Below are positions 9,400-17,117 of a stretch of 35,582 bases of DNA, piece after piece (position 1 is the first letter of the stretch; every line of letters starts with the position of its first letter). Source of the stretch: Flavimaricola sp. Its GTDB lineage: Bacteria; Pseudomonadota; Alphaproteobacteria; Rhodobacterales; Rhodobacteraceae. A program made the translations under genes and the position numbers. Under the pieces are notes generated by a model. The model was not told the origin of the DNA. It searched no databases and saw only the letters and a program-made list of their open reading frames with translations. The stretch is from positions 1-35,582 of the forward strand of contig JAHDDU010000032.1 of the NCBI GenBank assembly GCA_020629175.1, given 5' to 3'.

Positions 9400-10908
9400 C
9401 TATCCGCCTGCGCGCTCGGCAAAGCTCTTGGTGATAAAGCTTGGCGCGTCGTCGCCCATGCCCACAATCTTGTTCTGGTCACGACGGCCCCGGCCTTTGC
9501 CGTTGTCCTCACGCTGGTCTTTTCTGTTGCGCTCATCGCGCGGCTTGCGCTCGCGGCGGGGCTTGTCCTCTGTCGCGGCCTTTTGGGGCGCTTCGGACTG
9601 TGCCTCGGGTGTGTCCTCACGCGGCTTGCGGCGCGAGCGGCTGCGTTTGGGTTTCTCCTCCGTCGCACTGCCATCATCAACCACGTCGCCCGTTGGGGCA
9701 GGCTGATTTTGCAGCGGGTTGTCCAGACGCGGAATCTCATGCTGCACCAGCTTTTCGACGGCATCAAAGTTTTTGCCATCGCGCGGGTTGCAGATCATGA
9801 TCGCAACACCCGAGCGGCCGGCACGGCCCGTGCGGCCAATTCGGTGCACGTAGTCCTCTGCATGGCTGGGCACGTCAAAATTGAAGACATGGCTCACCGC
9901 AGGGATATCAAGCCCTCGCGCTGCGACGTCAGACGCCACGAGGAACTGGATCGTGCCGTCGCGAAAGCCATCAAGCGTCCGCATGCGGTGTGACTGATCC
10001 AGATCGCCGTGGATCGGTTCGGCATTCAGTCCGTGTTTTTTCAACGACTTGGCAACAATGTCCACGTCGGACTTGCGGTTACAAAAGATAATCGCGTTGG
10101 TACACGCCTCTCCTTCGCCAGCGATCAGAGCGCGCAATAGGTTGCGCTTCTCGCGGTCCTGCTTTTCCCGGCTGGAGCCTTTGAACATGACCACGCCTTG
10201 GGTGATGTTCTTGTTCGTTGTCGCCGCACGGGCAATCTCCACCTTGGCCGGAGCCGAGAGGAACGTGTTGGTGATCCGCTCAATCTCGGGCGCCATCGTG
10301 GCCGAGAAGAAGAGCGTCTGGCGGGTAAACGGCGTGAGGCCAAAGATGCGCTCAATATCGGGGATGAAGCCCATGTCGAGCATGCGGTCCGCCTCATCCA
10401 CCACCATCACCTGAACCCCGGTGAGCAACAGCTTGCCGCGCTCGAAATGGTCAAGCAGGCGGCCAGGGGTCGCGATCAGCACATCAACACCGCGGTCAAT
10501 CAGCTGGTCTTGCTCTTTAAAGCTGACCCCACCGATCAGGAGGGCTTTGGTCAGTTTGGTGTACTTGGCGTAGTTGTCAAAGTTCTCGGCCACTTGCGCA
10601 GCCAACTCCCGCGTGGGGCAGAGCACAAGGCTCCGTGGCATTCGCGCGCGCGCGCGGCCCCGGCCCAGAAGTGTGACCATCGGCAAAACAAAGCTTGCGG
10701 TTTTACCAGTACCGGTCTGTGCGATACCAAGGACGTCCTTGCCCTCAAGGGCAGGGGGGATGGCGCCAGCCTGAATAGGCGTCGGGCTCGTATAGCCCGT
10801 CTCATCAATCGCCTTCAGGACCTTTTTGTCGAGCTTGAGATCGGCAAAGGTCGGCTGAGGTGCGGACGGGGTATCAGACGATGTCTGAGGATCAGTCGTT
10901 TCTGTCAA
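9400..10908 (-). CDS. DEAD-box ATP-dependent RNA helicase (RhlE-like)
   Basis: ATP-driven RNA unwinding enzyme, probably in ribosome assembly or RNA decay. The 502-residue protein has the ordered motifs: Q motif 'GYTSPTPIQ' (38-46), motif I 'AQTGTGKT' (63-70), Ia 'PTRELA', 'TPGR', motif II 'DEAD' (171-174), 'SAT', 'VASDVAARGLD' and 'HRIGRTGRAG'. After about residue 395 the tail is low-complexity and strongly charged (Arg, Lys, Glu, Asp), typical of the RNA-binding tails of RhlE/RhlB-type helicases. The start is TTG preceded by AAAGGG with a 6-base spacer. No in-frame ATG precedes the core. A long 5' leader (to 11087) suggests its own promoter. Confidence 0.93.
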   Translation of the reverse strand: MTETTDPQTSSDTPSAPQPTFADLKLDKKVLKAIDETGYTSPTPIQAGAIPPALEGKDVLGIAQTGTGKTASFVLPMVTLLGRGRARARMPRSLVLCPTRELAAQVAENFDNYAKYTKLTKALLIGGVSFKEQDQLIDRGVDVLIATPGRLLDHFERGKLLLTGVQVMVVDEADRMLDMGFIPDIERIFGLTPFTRQTLFFSATMAPEIERITNTFLSAPAKVEIARAATTNKNITQGVVMFKGSSREKQDREKRNLLRALIAGEGEACTNAIIFCNRKSDVDIVAKSLKKHGLNAEPIHGDLDQSHRMRTLDGFRDGTIQFLVASDVAARGLDIPAVSHVFNFDVPSHAEDYVHRIGRTGRAGRSGVAIMICNPRDGKNFDAVEKLVQHEIPRLDNPLQNQPAPTGDVVDDGSATEEKPKRSRSRRKPREDTPEAQSEAPQKAATEDKPRRERKPRDERNRKDQREDNGKGRGRRDQNKIVGMGDDAPSFITKSFAERAGG

Positions 10909-11087
10909 AATGGGCCCTTTCGCGATGTTGCGGCTCTCGGCCGCAAGGATCGCGCGGCCCGCCCGGCCGTATTGCCGGGGCGTTCGACAAGAGCGGGGTA
11001 GGCGGTTTGGACGTTTAGGTCAAGGAAACACGTCTTTGACGCGCCTACGTGCCGCAGACGGTGCAAAGATACATCGGTTAACGCCGC
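10909..11087. other. Intergenic region upstream of the helicase gene
   Basis: A 179-base gap between the start of the helicase gene and the stop of the lipoprotein gene, both on the minus strand. It contains GC-rich inverted stretches close to the helicase start and a TTGACC hexamer on the minus strand, but no matching -10 box that I would defend. No tRNA, small ORF or clear terminator was seen. It most likely carries the helicase promoter. Confidence 0.4.
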
Positions 11088-11693
11088 TTAGTTGGTGTTT
11101 TCGGTACGTATCAAGGCAGTCACCGGCCGCGTAGGCTGCCCAGTCGGCGAGGTCTGCCCCTGAAGACCCCCGCTAAAGAAATCAACGCCAACGGCGAAGT
11201 TTCCCGCGTAAGTCCCATTTTGCAGGGAATAAAGGATGCCGTCACCACCTTGCAAGGCACCTGAGGCCGTTCCTGTAACGGTGTTGCCTGCAAAAGGTGG
11301 ATTGGCGTTCGGATTGATCGTTGTCGTTTCCAATCGGATCGCGCCGGCTACTGGATTGTTGTTCACATCTCGAAACAACTCTCCCCGTCCGGCAACTTCA
11401 CCGGTCGCGAAATTAACGTTCAGCGTCGCCTCACCCAAAAATTCGATTTCCGCCAAGTTAAGCGCTGGGTTGCCCGCAATCCGATACTCCATCACCCCTT
11501 GAAAGTTGGCCGTGCCGGATGATGGCAGATCTGATGGCTGAGTGATGTCAGCAACTGTGAAACTGCTGCCGATCGAGGAAAACTGGTTTTCGAGTTCACC
11601 AAAGCTGGCAACTCCTCCGCTTCCACCAACGCCGCCGCCACAGGCGGCAAGAAACGCGCAGCAAACGACTGCAGAACTTGTTTTGAACATCAT
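11088..11693 (-). CDS. Gly-rich outer-membrane-type lipoprotein, TbpB-like small barrel fold suspected
   Basis: A 201-residue lipoprotein. The N-terminus has a hydrophobic signal and the lipobox 'LAAC' (Cys19), followed by a 'GGGVGGSGG' flexible linker. The rest is rich in Gly, Thr, Asn and alternating hydrophobic strands ('GTANFQGVMEYRIAG', 'GEATLNVNFATGEVAGRGELF', 'GTYAGNFAVGVDFFSGG' read in short pieces). It resembles the C-lobe beta-barrel of transferrin-binding-protein-B-like lipoproteins, including the 'AGNF..GVDFFSGGLQG' pattern. A ribosome binding site, GGGGA, lies 6 bases before the first ATG. A related lipoprotein lies at 14527 in the opposite direction. Function is unknown. A surface or ligand-binding role is only inferred from fold resemblance. 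Confidence 0.8.
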   Translation of the reverse strand: MMFKTSSAVVCCAFLAACGGGVGGSGGVASFGELENQFSSIGSSFTVADITQPSDLPSSGTANFQGVMEYRIAGNPALNLAEIEFLGEATLNVNFATGEVAGRGELFRDVNNNPVAGAIRLETTTINPNANPPFAGNTVTGTASGALQGGDGILYSLQNGTYAGNFAVGVDFFSGGLQGQTSPTGQPTRPVTALIRTENTN

Positions 11694-11768
11694 CGGGAAT
11701 CCCCAGTAGCAGACTGGAATAGTCTTAACATGCTCAACAAATGTATGAAAGCAGAGCGATGAGAGTAC

Positions 11769-11794
11769 GTCTTCGGGCGGTTTCGCCCGAAGAC
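11769..11794. terminator. Hairpin downstream of the VPLPA-CTERM gene
   Basis: A perfect 11-bp stem, GTCTTCGGGCG pairing with CGCCCGAAGAC, with a 4-base loop (GTTT on the plus strand). It lies 17 bases beyond the stop of the minus-strand VPLPA-CTERM gene. It has no strong T-run after it in the minus direction, so intrinsic termination may be weak. It could instead mark the 3' end as an RNA-stabilising stem. Confidence 0.6.
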
Positions 11795-11810
11795 AAACAG
11801 TTCATAACTG

Positions 11811-12584
11811 TCAGCGGCGACGGCGCACCATACTCATACCTGCAACACCTGCAAGGAGCATCCACCCCGCAGCTGGCAGGGGTACAGCGGCCACAGGATT
11901 GTCAGGAATGATCACCTCTTCTCCAATCGACAGTCCGGCGATAGCGAGGCCCGATTGCAAGGCTTGGTCACTCCAATTGGTGACACCAAACGTAAAACTG
12001 TACGTGCCGGCTGTTTGGATCGTGAAGGTTGATTGTATCCAACCGGTCGAACCACACCCTTCGGCATAACAGCCTCCGCTACTCACCCCGAGCTCTGCCC
12101 AATTGGTCGCATTGTCGATGATGGGTGTCGAGGCTGGGTTCAATGTGACGCCCGCGTCAATCGCAGGAAGGCCAAAGCCTGGCACTGTGTCGCCAAGCTC
12201 GGTCGTGCGTGCGTTAAACAGGTTGGTCACGCCGCCAACGCTGTCTTCAAGAAGGGCGAAAGCGTAATCTGCAAATCCGGAACCGTCGGAAGTGACGTAA
12301 TTGAAATAGTAGCTCAATTCGGCGCCGGCTTCGGCCTCAAATGTAGATGTGGTCAGCTGGCTGCCGTTTGTTTCACTGCCAAGTCCGTACCCGATCCCTG
12401 TCGCGTTGGACTCTGCCGTTGTCACATAGACATAACTGCTGCCGACGGGAGAGTCGCCGACATCGCCGTTCGATGTCCCAATTCCGGCGACGCCGTCAAA
12501 GGTGCCAATGCCACTCAATGTCGCGGCAGATGCCGCTGTTCCGCTGACGATGACAGCGGCCAAAGTTGCTGAAAGTTTCAACAT
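11811..12584 (-). CDS. VPLPA-CTERM sorting domain protein
   Basis: Predicted secreted protein of 257 residues. It has an N-terminal signal peptide ('MLKLSATLAAVIVSGTAASA', cleavage near residue 20), a Gly/Ser/Thr-rich beta-type body, and a C-terminal sorting signal. That signal is 'AVPLPAAGW', then a hydrophobic helix 'MLLAGVAGMSM' and a basic end 'VRRRR'. It is the VPLPA variant of PEP-CTERM, which is processed by an exosortase in bacteria that make extracellular polymer. Two Cys in the motif 'GGCYAEGCG' could form a disulfide. The ATG at 12584 is preferred over an upstream TTG at 12596, because GGGGAAAA sits just before it. No exosortase gene is in the window. Confidence 0.88.
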   Translation of the reverse strand: MLKLSATLAAVIVSGTAASAATLSGIGTFDGVAGIGTSNGDVGDSPVGSSYVYVTTAESNATGIGYGLGSETNGSQLTTSTFEAEAGAELSYYFNYVTSDGSGFADYAFALLEDSVGGVTNLFNARTTELGDTVPGFGLPAIDAGVTLNPASTPIIDNATNWAELGVSSGGCYAEGCGSTGWIQSTFTIQTAGTYSFTFGVTNWSDQALQSGLAIAGLSIGEEVIIPDNPVAAVPLPAAGWMLLAGVAGMSMVRRRR

Positions 12585-12638
12585 TGTTTTCCCCAATTGT
12601 ACCAGTACAAACGCCGGGCCAATACGCCGGCACTCAAA

Positions 12639-12667
12639 AAGTTAATGATTGGTTAATGGGGTGTCAA
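12639..12667 (-). promoter_or_regulatory. Possible sigma-70-type promoter for the VPLPA-CTERM gene
   Basis: On the minus strand, TTGACA (12662-12667) is followed after 17 bases by TAACTT (12639-12644). The -35 is a perfect consensus match and the -10 is poor (3 of 6). The site is in a notably AT-rich part of the 179-base gap between prfC and this gene, 55 bases before the start codon. Confidence 0.4.
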
Positions 12668-12763
12668 ATGAAGTCTACCGCGTAAGTCTTTGAAATTGAG
12701 AGATTAATAATTTATTTCAGTTTAGACAACACAGTGTTTCCCGGAATCGCGCCGATCGCGGGC

Positions 12764-14371
12764 TTATGTCATCATCTCTTTCGTGGCGGTCAATGTAATC
12801 TCCGGATGGTCCCGTTCCACGCGATCGATGTCCCATTGAAGCCGCGTCAGATATACAAGATCGCCATCGTTATCCGTCGCGATGTGCTGTTTGTTGGTGT
12901 TTACAAACGCATCGACGGCTGCCTTTTCGCCAGCAAGCCATCGCGCAGACGTAAATTGCGATTGCGAGAAGGTGACGGGTAGGCCGTATTCCATCTCAAT
13001 CCGGCTGGCCAAAACCTCAAACTGCAATTGACCCACGACGCCCACGATGAATCCCGATCCGATATTGGGCTTAAAGATTTTGGCCGCCCCTTCCTCAGCG
13101 AATTGATAAAGCGCTTTTTCTAGATGCTTGGCTTTCATTGGATCGCCTGCACGAACCGATTGCAGCAACTCTGGCGCAAAAGAGGGGATGCCAGTGACGC
13201 GAATGGCTTCGCCTTCGGTCAGCGTGTCGCCAATGCGCAGCTGGCCATGGTTTGGGATGCCGATGATGTCACCGCCCCAGGCCTCCTCCGCCAGCTCACG
13301 ATCCGCGGCCAGAAACATGACCGGGTTTGATACTGCCATGACCTTCTTGGACCGGACATGCGTGAGCTTCATGCCGCGCTGGAAATGCCCGGAAGCGAGA
13401 CGGACAAAGGCGACACGGTCACGGTGCTTGGGGTCCATATTGGCCTGCACCTTGAACACAAAGCCCGCGACCTTTTTCTCCTCAGGCGCAATGTTGCGGG
13501 GCTGGGCGGATTGCACCTGCGGCTCGGGGCCAAAGTCGGCGATGCCGCGCATCAGTTCTTGTACGCCAAAGGAATTGATCGCTGATCCGAACCAGATCGG
13601 CGTCATATGCCCCTCAAGCACGGATTGAGTGTTCAAGCTGGGCAGAAGCTCACGCGCCATTTCCACCTCTTCGCGGAGCTTTTCGAGCAGATCCGCGGGC
13701 ACATGATCCCCAATCTTGGGATCATCAAGGCCGTTGATCTCCACCGTTTCGGCAACGACATTGCGGTCCGCGCGATCCATCAGCTCCAGCCGGTCGTTCA
13801 GCAGGTCATAGCACCCCATAAACTCGCGCCCGATCCCGATGGGCCATGAGGCAGGGGTCACGTCAATCGCGAGGTTTTCCTGAATTTCATCAATGATCTC
13901 AAAAGTGTCGCGGCTTTCCCGATCCATTTTGTTACAGAAGGTCAGGATTGGCAGGTCGCGCAGGCGGCACACTTCAAACAGCTTTTGCGTTTGGCTTTCC
14001 ACACCCTTGGCCCCGTCAATCACCATCACGGCCGCATCCACAGCGGTCAGCGTGCGGTAGGTGTCCTCCGAAAAGTCTGAGTGACCGGGCGTGTCGACAA
14101 GGTTAAAGCGGTAGTTGGTCTCTTTGCCTTGGAAATCGAACGACATCGCAGAGGCGCTGACTGAAATCCCGCGATCCTTCTCCATCTGCATAAAGTCAGA
14201 CCGCGTGCGCCGCGCTTCACCCTTGGCGCGGACTTGCCCTGCCATCTGGATCGCCCCGCCAAACAGCAGAAATTTCTCGGTCAACGTCGTCTTGCCAGCG
14301 TCTGGATGCGAGATGATCGCAAAGGTACGGCGGCGGGCAATTTCAGGCGGGAGTTCGGGGCGATTTGTCAT
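12764..14371 (-). CDS. prfC: Peptide chain release factor 3
   Basis: Translational GTPase that recycles release factors RF1/RF2 from the ribosome after peptide release. The 535-residue protein has the family's usual length. It shows the G1 loop 'SHPDAGKTTLTEKFL' (21-35), 'RGISVSASAM' as switch I, G3 'DTPGHSDFSEDTYR' (93-106) and G4 'NKMD'. The RF3-specific domains end with 'VVGQLQFEVLASRIEMEYG'. The 'DFMQMEKDRGIS' signature separates RF3 from EF-G. ATG at 14371 has no strong ribosome binding site. The gene is divergent from the lipoprotein gene at 14527 and sits between genes for surface proteins, with no obvious functional tie to them. Confidence 0.96.
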   Translation of the reverse strand: MTNRPELPPEIARRRTFAIISHPDAGKTTLTEKFLLFGGAIQMAGQVRAKGEARRTRSDFMQMEKDRGISVSASAMSFDFQGKETNYRFNLVDTPGHSDFSEDTYRTLTAVDAAVMVIDGAKGVESQTQKLFEVCRLRDLPILTFCNKMDRESRDTFEIIDEIQENLAIDVTPASWPIGIGREFMGCYDLLNDRLELMDRADRNVVAETVEINGLDDPKIGDHVPADLLEKLREEVEMARELLPSLNTQSVLEGHMTPIWFGSAINSFGVQELMRGIADFGPEPQVQSAQPRNIAPEEKKVAGFVFKVQANMDPKHRDRVAFVRLASGHFQRGMKLTHVRSKKVMAVSNPVMFLAADRELAEEAWGGDIIGIPNHGQLRIGDTLTEGEAIRVTGIPSFAPELLQSVRAGDPMKAKHLEKALYQFAEEGAAKIFKPNIGSGFIVGVVGQLQFEVLASRIEMEYGLPVTFSQSQFTSARWLAGEKAAVDAFVNTNKQHIATDNDGDLVYLTRLQWDIDRVERDHPEITLTATKEMMT

Positions 14372-14526
14372 GCGCGTGCTGTAGCGCGGGGGCGGGGGGA
14401 TGGCAATTGCTGGGGGGATCTAGATTAAAGGGGAACAGGGTGGGTACTCTGCAGCTAAGGGTTGATTGTCGTTAACAGGCTGTTACTCTCGCAAGAGAAG
14501 GTGTTGGTTTTGAAGGGAATATATCA

Positions 14527-15156
14527 ATGCGAGATTTGTATGGATACACACGCTCTGTCACATGTGCAGCAGCCTGCACAGCACTTGCGGCCTGTGGCGG
14601 TGGCGGTGGTGGAGGCGCTGACGGCACGTCATCAACCTTCGCGGGCTATGATGCCATCGGTGTGTCAATTGTGAACGAAGCAGATCCTCTTGATTTTGGA
14701 AATATCGCCGACGTCGAAGGACCTGCGGGCGTACCAACCACCGGAACCGCTTCGTACCAAGGAGTTGCGTTTGCGGAAGTGTCAAATACGAACGGGGCGA
14801 GTCAGATACAGGGGCGATTGATGCTTGACGCTGACTTCGCGAACAGCCTGATGGACGGCTCTATTGACGCGATTGTTGACCAAGCAAACGAGGCTCTTTC
14901 AGGGTCAATCTCGCTCGACGGCGGTATCATCCGGCGTGACATCAACGTCCTTCAGACCTATACGTTTGGCGGTCCCATGCAGGGAACGATAACTGACATT
15001 AATGGAAATGAAATAACAGTTGACGGGTTCTACAATGGCGATTTCTACGGAGCTGGTGAAGAATACGTAAACGGGCGCTTCTCGGGAACTTTGGCATCTA
15101 ACGGCACAACGGCTACGATAACAAATGGTCAGTTTGTGGCCAGCGAACTGCCCTAG
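14527..15156 (+). CDS. Gly-rich lipoprotein, relative of the 11088-11693 product
   Basis: A 209-residue lipoprotein. The signal peptide ends at 'LAAC' (Cys23), followed by a 'GGGGGGGADG' linker. The body is beta-rich with 'GTASYQGVAFAEV', 'LSGSISLDGG', 'GFYNGDFYG', 'NGRFSGTL' and 'TNGQFVAS'. These resemble the 'GTANFQGVMEYR', 'GTASGALQGG' and 'GTYAGNFAVG' segments of the minus-strand lipoprotein at 11088, so the two are likely divergent paralogues with a small TbpB-like barrel. The ATG is preceded by GAAGGGA about 8 bases upstream. It has its own intergenic promoter region opposite prfC. Function is unknown. Confidence 0.8.
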   Translation: MRDLYGYTRSVTCAAACTALAACGGGGGGGADGTSSTFAGYDAIGVSIVNEADPLDFGNIADVEGPAGVPTTGTASYQGVAFAEVSNTNGASQIQGRLMLDADFANSLMDGSIDAIVDQANEALSGSISLDGGIIRRDINVLQTYTFGGPMQGTITDINGNEITVDGFYNGDFYGAGEEYVNGRFSGTLASNGTTATITNGQFVASELP

Positions 15157-15172
15157 CGCCGCAAAAGCTGCC

Positions 15173-16165
15173 TCAACCCGAAGAAGACGCCCGCTTGAGC
15201 AGCGCAACCGCGTCGGGGTTGGCGAGCGCTGCTTCTTCTACCTCATAGCTGTGATGCGCCCGGCGGGCGTGGCCTTTTTCGGTCAGCGCGTCGGGTAGGG
15301 CGGCGCGGGTGCGGGGGTCGATCAACAGGCTCTCGGCCGCGATCCCTTCGGCGTAGATGATGTGGTGTTCGTCAAACAGCACCTGAAAATAGTCGATGTA
15401 GCCGCCGTCTTGCTGCACGACGGTCGTCCCGTTGATCAGGTGCCGTGCCTTGATCAAAACCTCGGACCGCCCTGCGCCCAGAGTGTCGTGCCGCTGGTAG
15501 ATAAAAAGTCGATGATCCGGACTGACGAGCAGGTCATTGGCGTTGTGCAACGCCCCTTCCTTGATCAACACCGGAGCGAAGCTGCCCGTCGCGCGCAGGG
15601 TCGTCTGCCCGACCCAACGCACCTCTTGCGGGCCGTCGTCGCGGGTCAGGACTTTGTCGCCGGGGCGCACGTCCTCAATCGGGCGTTGCTCACCGCTGGC
15701 CATCGTAATCCGGGTGCCGCGCGTAAAGGACACGCAGCTGGCTTCTGCCAAACGTTTGGTGGCCGCCTGCCGATCAAGGCCGACAAGTCGGTAGCCAAGG
15801 CCGGGCTCAATAGACGCAAGCGGCAGCAAATAGATGTCTGCCGCCCGTTGATCTTCAACCTCAACAAGGATCAGCGCCTCGCTGGTAGAGCCATCGGGGG
15901 CCATGAGGGTCAGGCAACTGTCGAGGTGCACAATGTTGCCCGCCTGTCCGAGAGGGGAGCCAGCGACCACCCGAAACCGGCCATCCGTTTCCAGGACTTC
16001 AACGGACAGCGTGCGACGGTCAACGCCCGGGGCCAGCACGTATACGTCGTCCATCACCAGATCATCAGCAAAGGTAATTGCATCCCCCTCTGCCACACCA
16101 TCCGTCACCGCAAAGGCATGGGCCAGGTAGACCAAAAGCTCTTGCTGAGGCGTTGGAGTTGTCAC
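15173..16165 (-). CDS. Hint-domain (Hedgehog/intein-type) protein
   Basis: A 330-residue protein with an N-terminal beta-rich region (about 1-140, acidic, no signal peptide) followed by a Hint module. The module starts at Cys144 ('ASCVSFTRGTRI') and continues with 'RPIEDVRPGDKVLTRDDGPQEVRWVG', read as block A/B-like segments. Next comes 'APVLIKEGALHNANDLLVSPDHRLFI', which contains the conserved His, and then 'DYFQVLFDEHHIIYAEGI'. Hint domains catalyse an N-S acyl shift at the leading Cys and can self-cleave. Stand-alone Hint proteins of this type are frequent in Rhodobacteraceae, often in exported or calcium-binding proteins. The start is GTG with AGGA 8 bases upstream. It converges on the lipoprotein gene, with 16 bases between the stops. 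Confidence 0.85.
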   Translation of the reverse strand: MTTPTPQQELLVYLAHAFAVTDGVAEGDAITFADDLVMDDVYVLAPGVDRRTLSVEVLETDGRFRVVAGSPLGQAGNIVHLDSCLTLMAPDGSTSEALILVEVEDQRAADIYLLPLASIEPGLGYRLVGLDRQAATKRLAEASCVSFTRGTRITMASGEQRPIEDVRPGDKVLTRDDGPQEVRWVGQTTLRATGSFAPVLIKEGALHNANDLLVSPDHRLFIYQRHDTLGAGRSEVLIKARHLINGTTVVQQDGGYIDYFQVLFDEHHIIYAEGIAAESLLIDPRTRAALPDALTEKGHARRAHHSYEVEEAALANPDAVALLKRASSSG

Positions 16166-16237
16166 GGGGCGGGTCCTGCTGTTGCCGAGGTGTGCAGGGC
16201 GTACTAGGTTCGCCCCAGATAGACAAAGGAAATCATA

Positions 16238-17017
16238 ATGGACCTCGGTATCAAGGGAAAACGTGCGCTGATCGGTGCATCGTCAAAAGGGCTGGGGCGC
16301 GGTTGCGCAGAGGCGCTTGCAGAGGCCGGGGTTGATCTGGTTCTGAACGCTCGCGGCGCCGATGCGCTCGAGGCGACAGCGGATCACATCCGCGCCACCT
16401 TCGGCGTCGAGGTGACAACCGTTGCCGCTGATATCACCAGCGAAGAGGGGCGCGCCGCTGTGATCGCGGCGGCTGGCGATGTTGATATTCTGGTCACCAA
16501 TGCAGGCGGGCCGCCTCCGGGGCTGTGGTCTGACTGGGACCGCGATGATTTCATTGCTGCCATTGATGGCAACATGCTGACGCCAATCGCACTCATTCAG
16601 GCGGCATTGCCGGGTATGATGGAGCGGGGCTGGGGCCGGATCGTCAATATCACCTCGGGTTCTGTCAAAGCGCCGATCCCGCAGCTGGGCCTGTCCAATT
16701 CCGCGCGGGCGGGCCTCACGGGGTTTGTCGCCGGCACAGCGCGGCAAGTGGCGCATTCGGGCGTGACGATCAACAACATCCTGCCAGGTATCCACGCCAC
16801 CGACCGAGCCGTCAGCCTCGACACCGGGGTATCCAAGGCGCAAGGCATCTCGCTCGATCAGGCCAAAGCGCAGCGCGAGGCAACGATCCCGGCCAAACGC
16901 TATGGCACAGCGGCGGAGTTTGGCGCGACCTGCGCATTCCTGTGCTCACAACATGCGGGCTTTATCGTGGGGCAAAACATCCTGCTCGACGGCGGAGCGA
17001 TCAACGCCACGTTGTGA
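16238..17017 (+). CDS. Atypical SDR-family protein lacking the catalytic Tyr/Lys
   Basis: A 259-residue Rossmann-fold protein of the short-chain dehydrogenase/reductase family. The cofactor loop 'GASSKGLGRGCA' (13-24), 'NAGG' (88-91), 'NITSGS' (Ser140) and 'LPGIHATDR' are present. The YxxxK active-site motif is absent. At its place the sequence reads 'LGLSNSARAGL', so the Tyr position is Leu152 and the Lys position is Ala156. This matches the known subgroup of 3-oxoacyl-ACP-reductase-like SDRs with imperfect catalytic residues, so no reaction should be assumed. AAAGGA lies 7 bases before the ATG. It is divergent from the Hint gene (72-base gap) and 100 bases upstream of the ABC ATPase gene on the same strand. 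Confidence 0.88.
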   Translation: MDLGIKGKRALIGASSKGLGRGCAEALAEAGVDLVLNARGADALEATADHIRATFGVEVTTVAADITSEEGRAAVIAAAGDVDILVTNAGGPPPGLWSDWDRDDFIAAIDGNMLTPIALIQAALPGMMERGWGRIVNITSGSVKAPIPQLGLSNSARAGLTGFVAGTARQVAHSGVTINNILPGIHATDRAVSLDTGVSKAQGISLDQAKAQREATIPAKRYGTAAEFGATCAFLCSQHAGFIVGQNILLDGGAINATL

Positions 17018-17117
17018 CCCCACGCATCGCCGCCCGCAGCGCTTGGCAAAGCTGGGCGCTGTTGGTAGGACGCGGTACCCGATGTTTTTGATCGGGAATT
17101 GATCAAAGGACAGCTTG

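Noticed and set aside
12720-12745. AACAC/GTGTT palindrome downstream of prfC
   Set aside because: The stem is only 5 bp with a one-base centre and no T-run, so it is not a convincing terminator.
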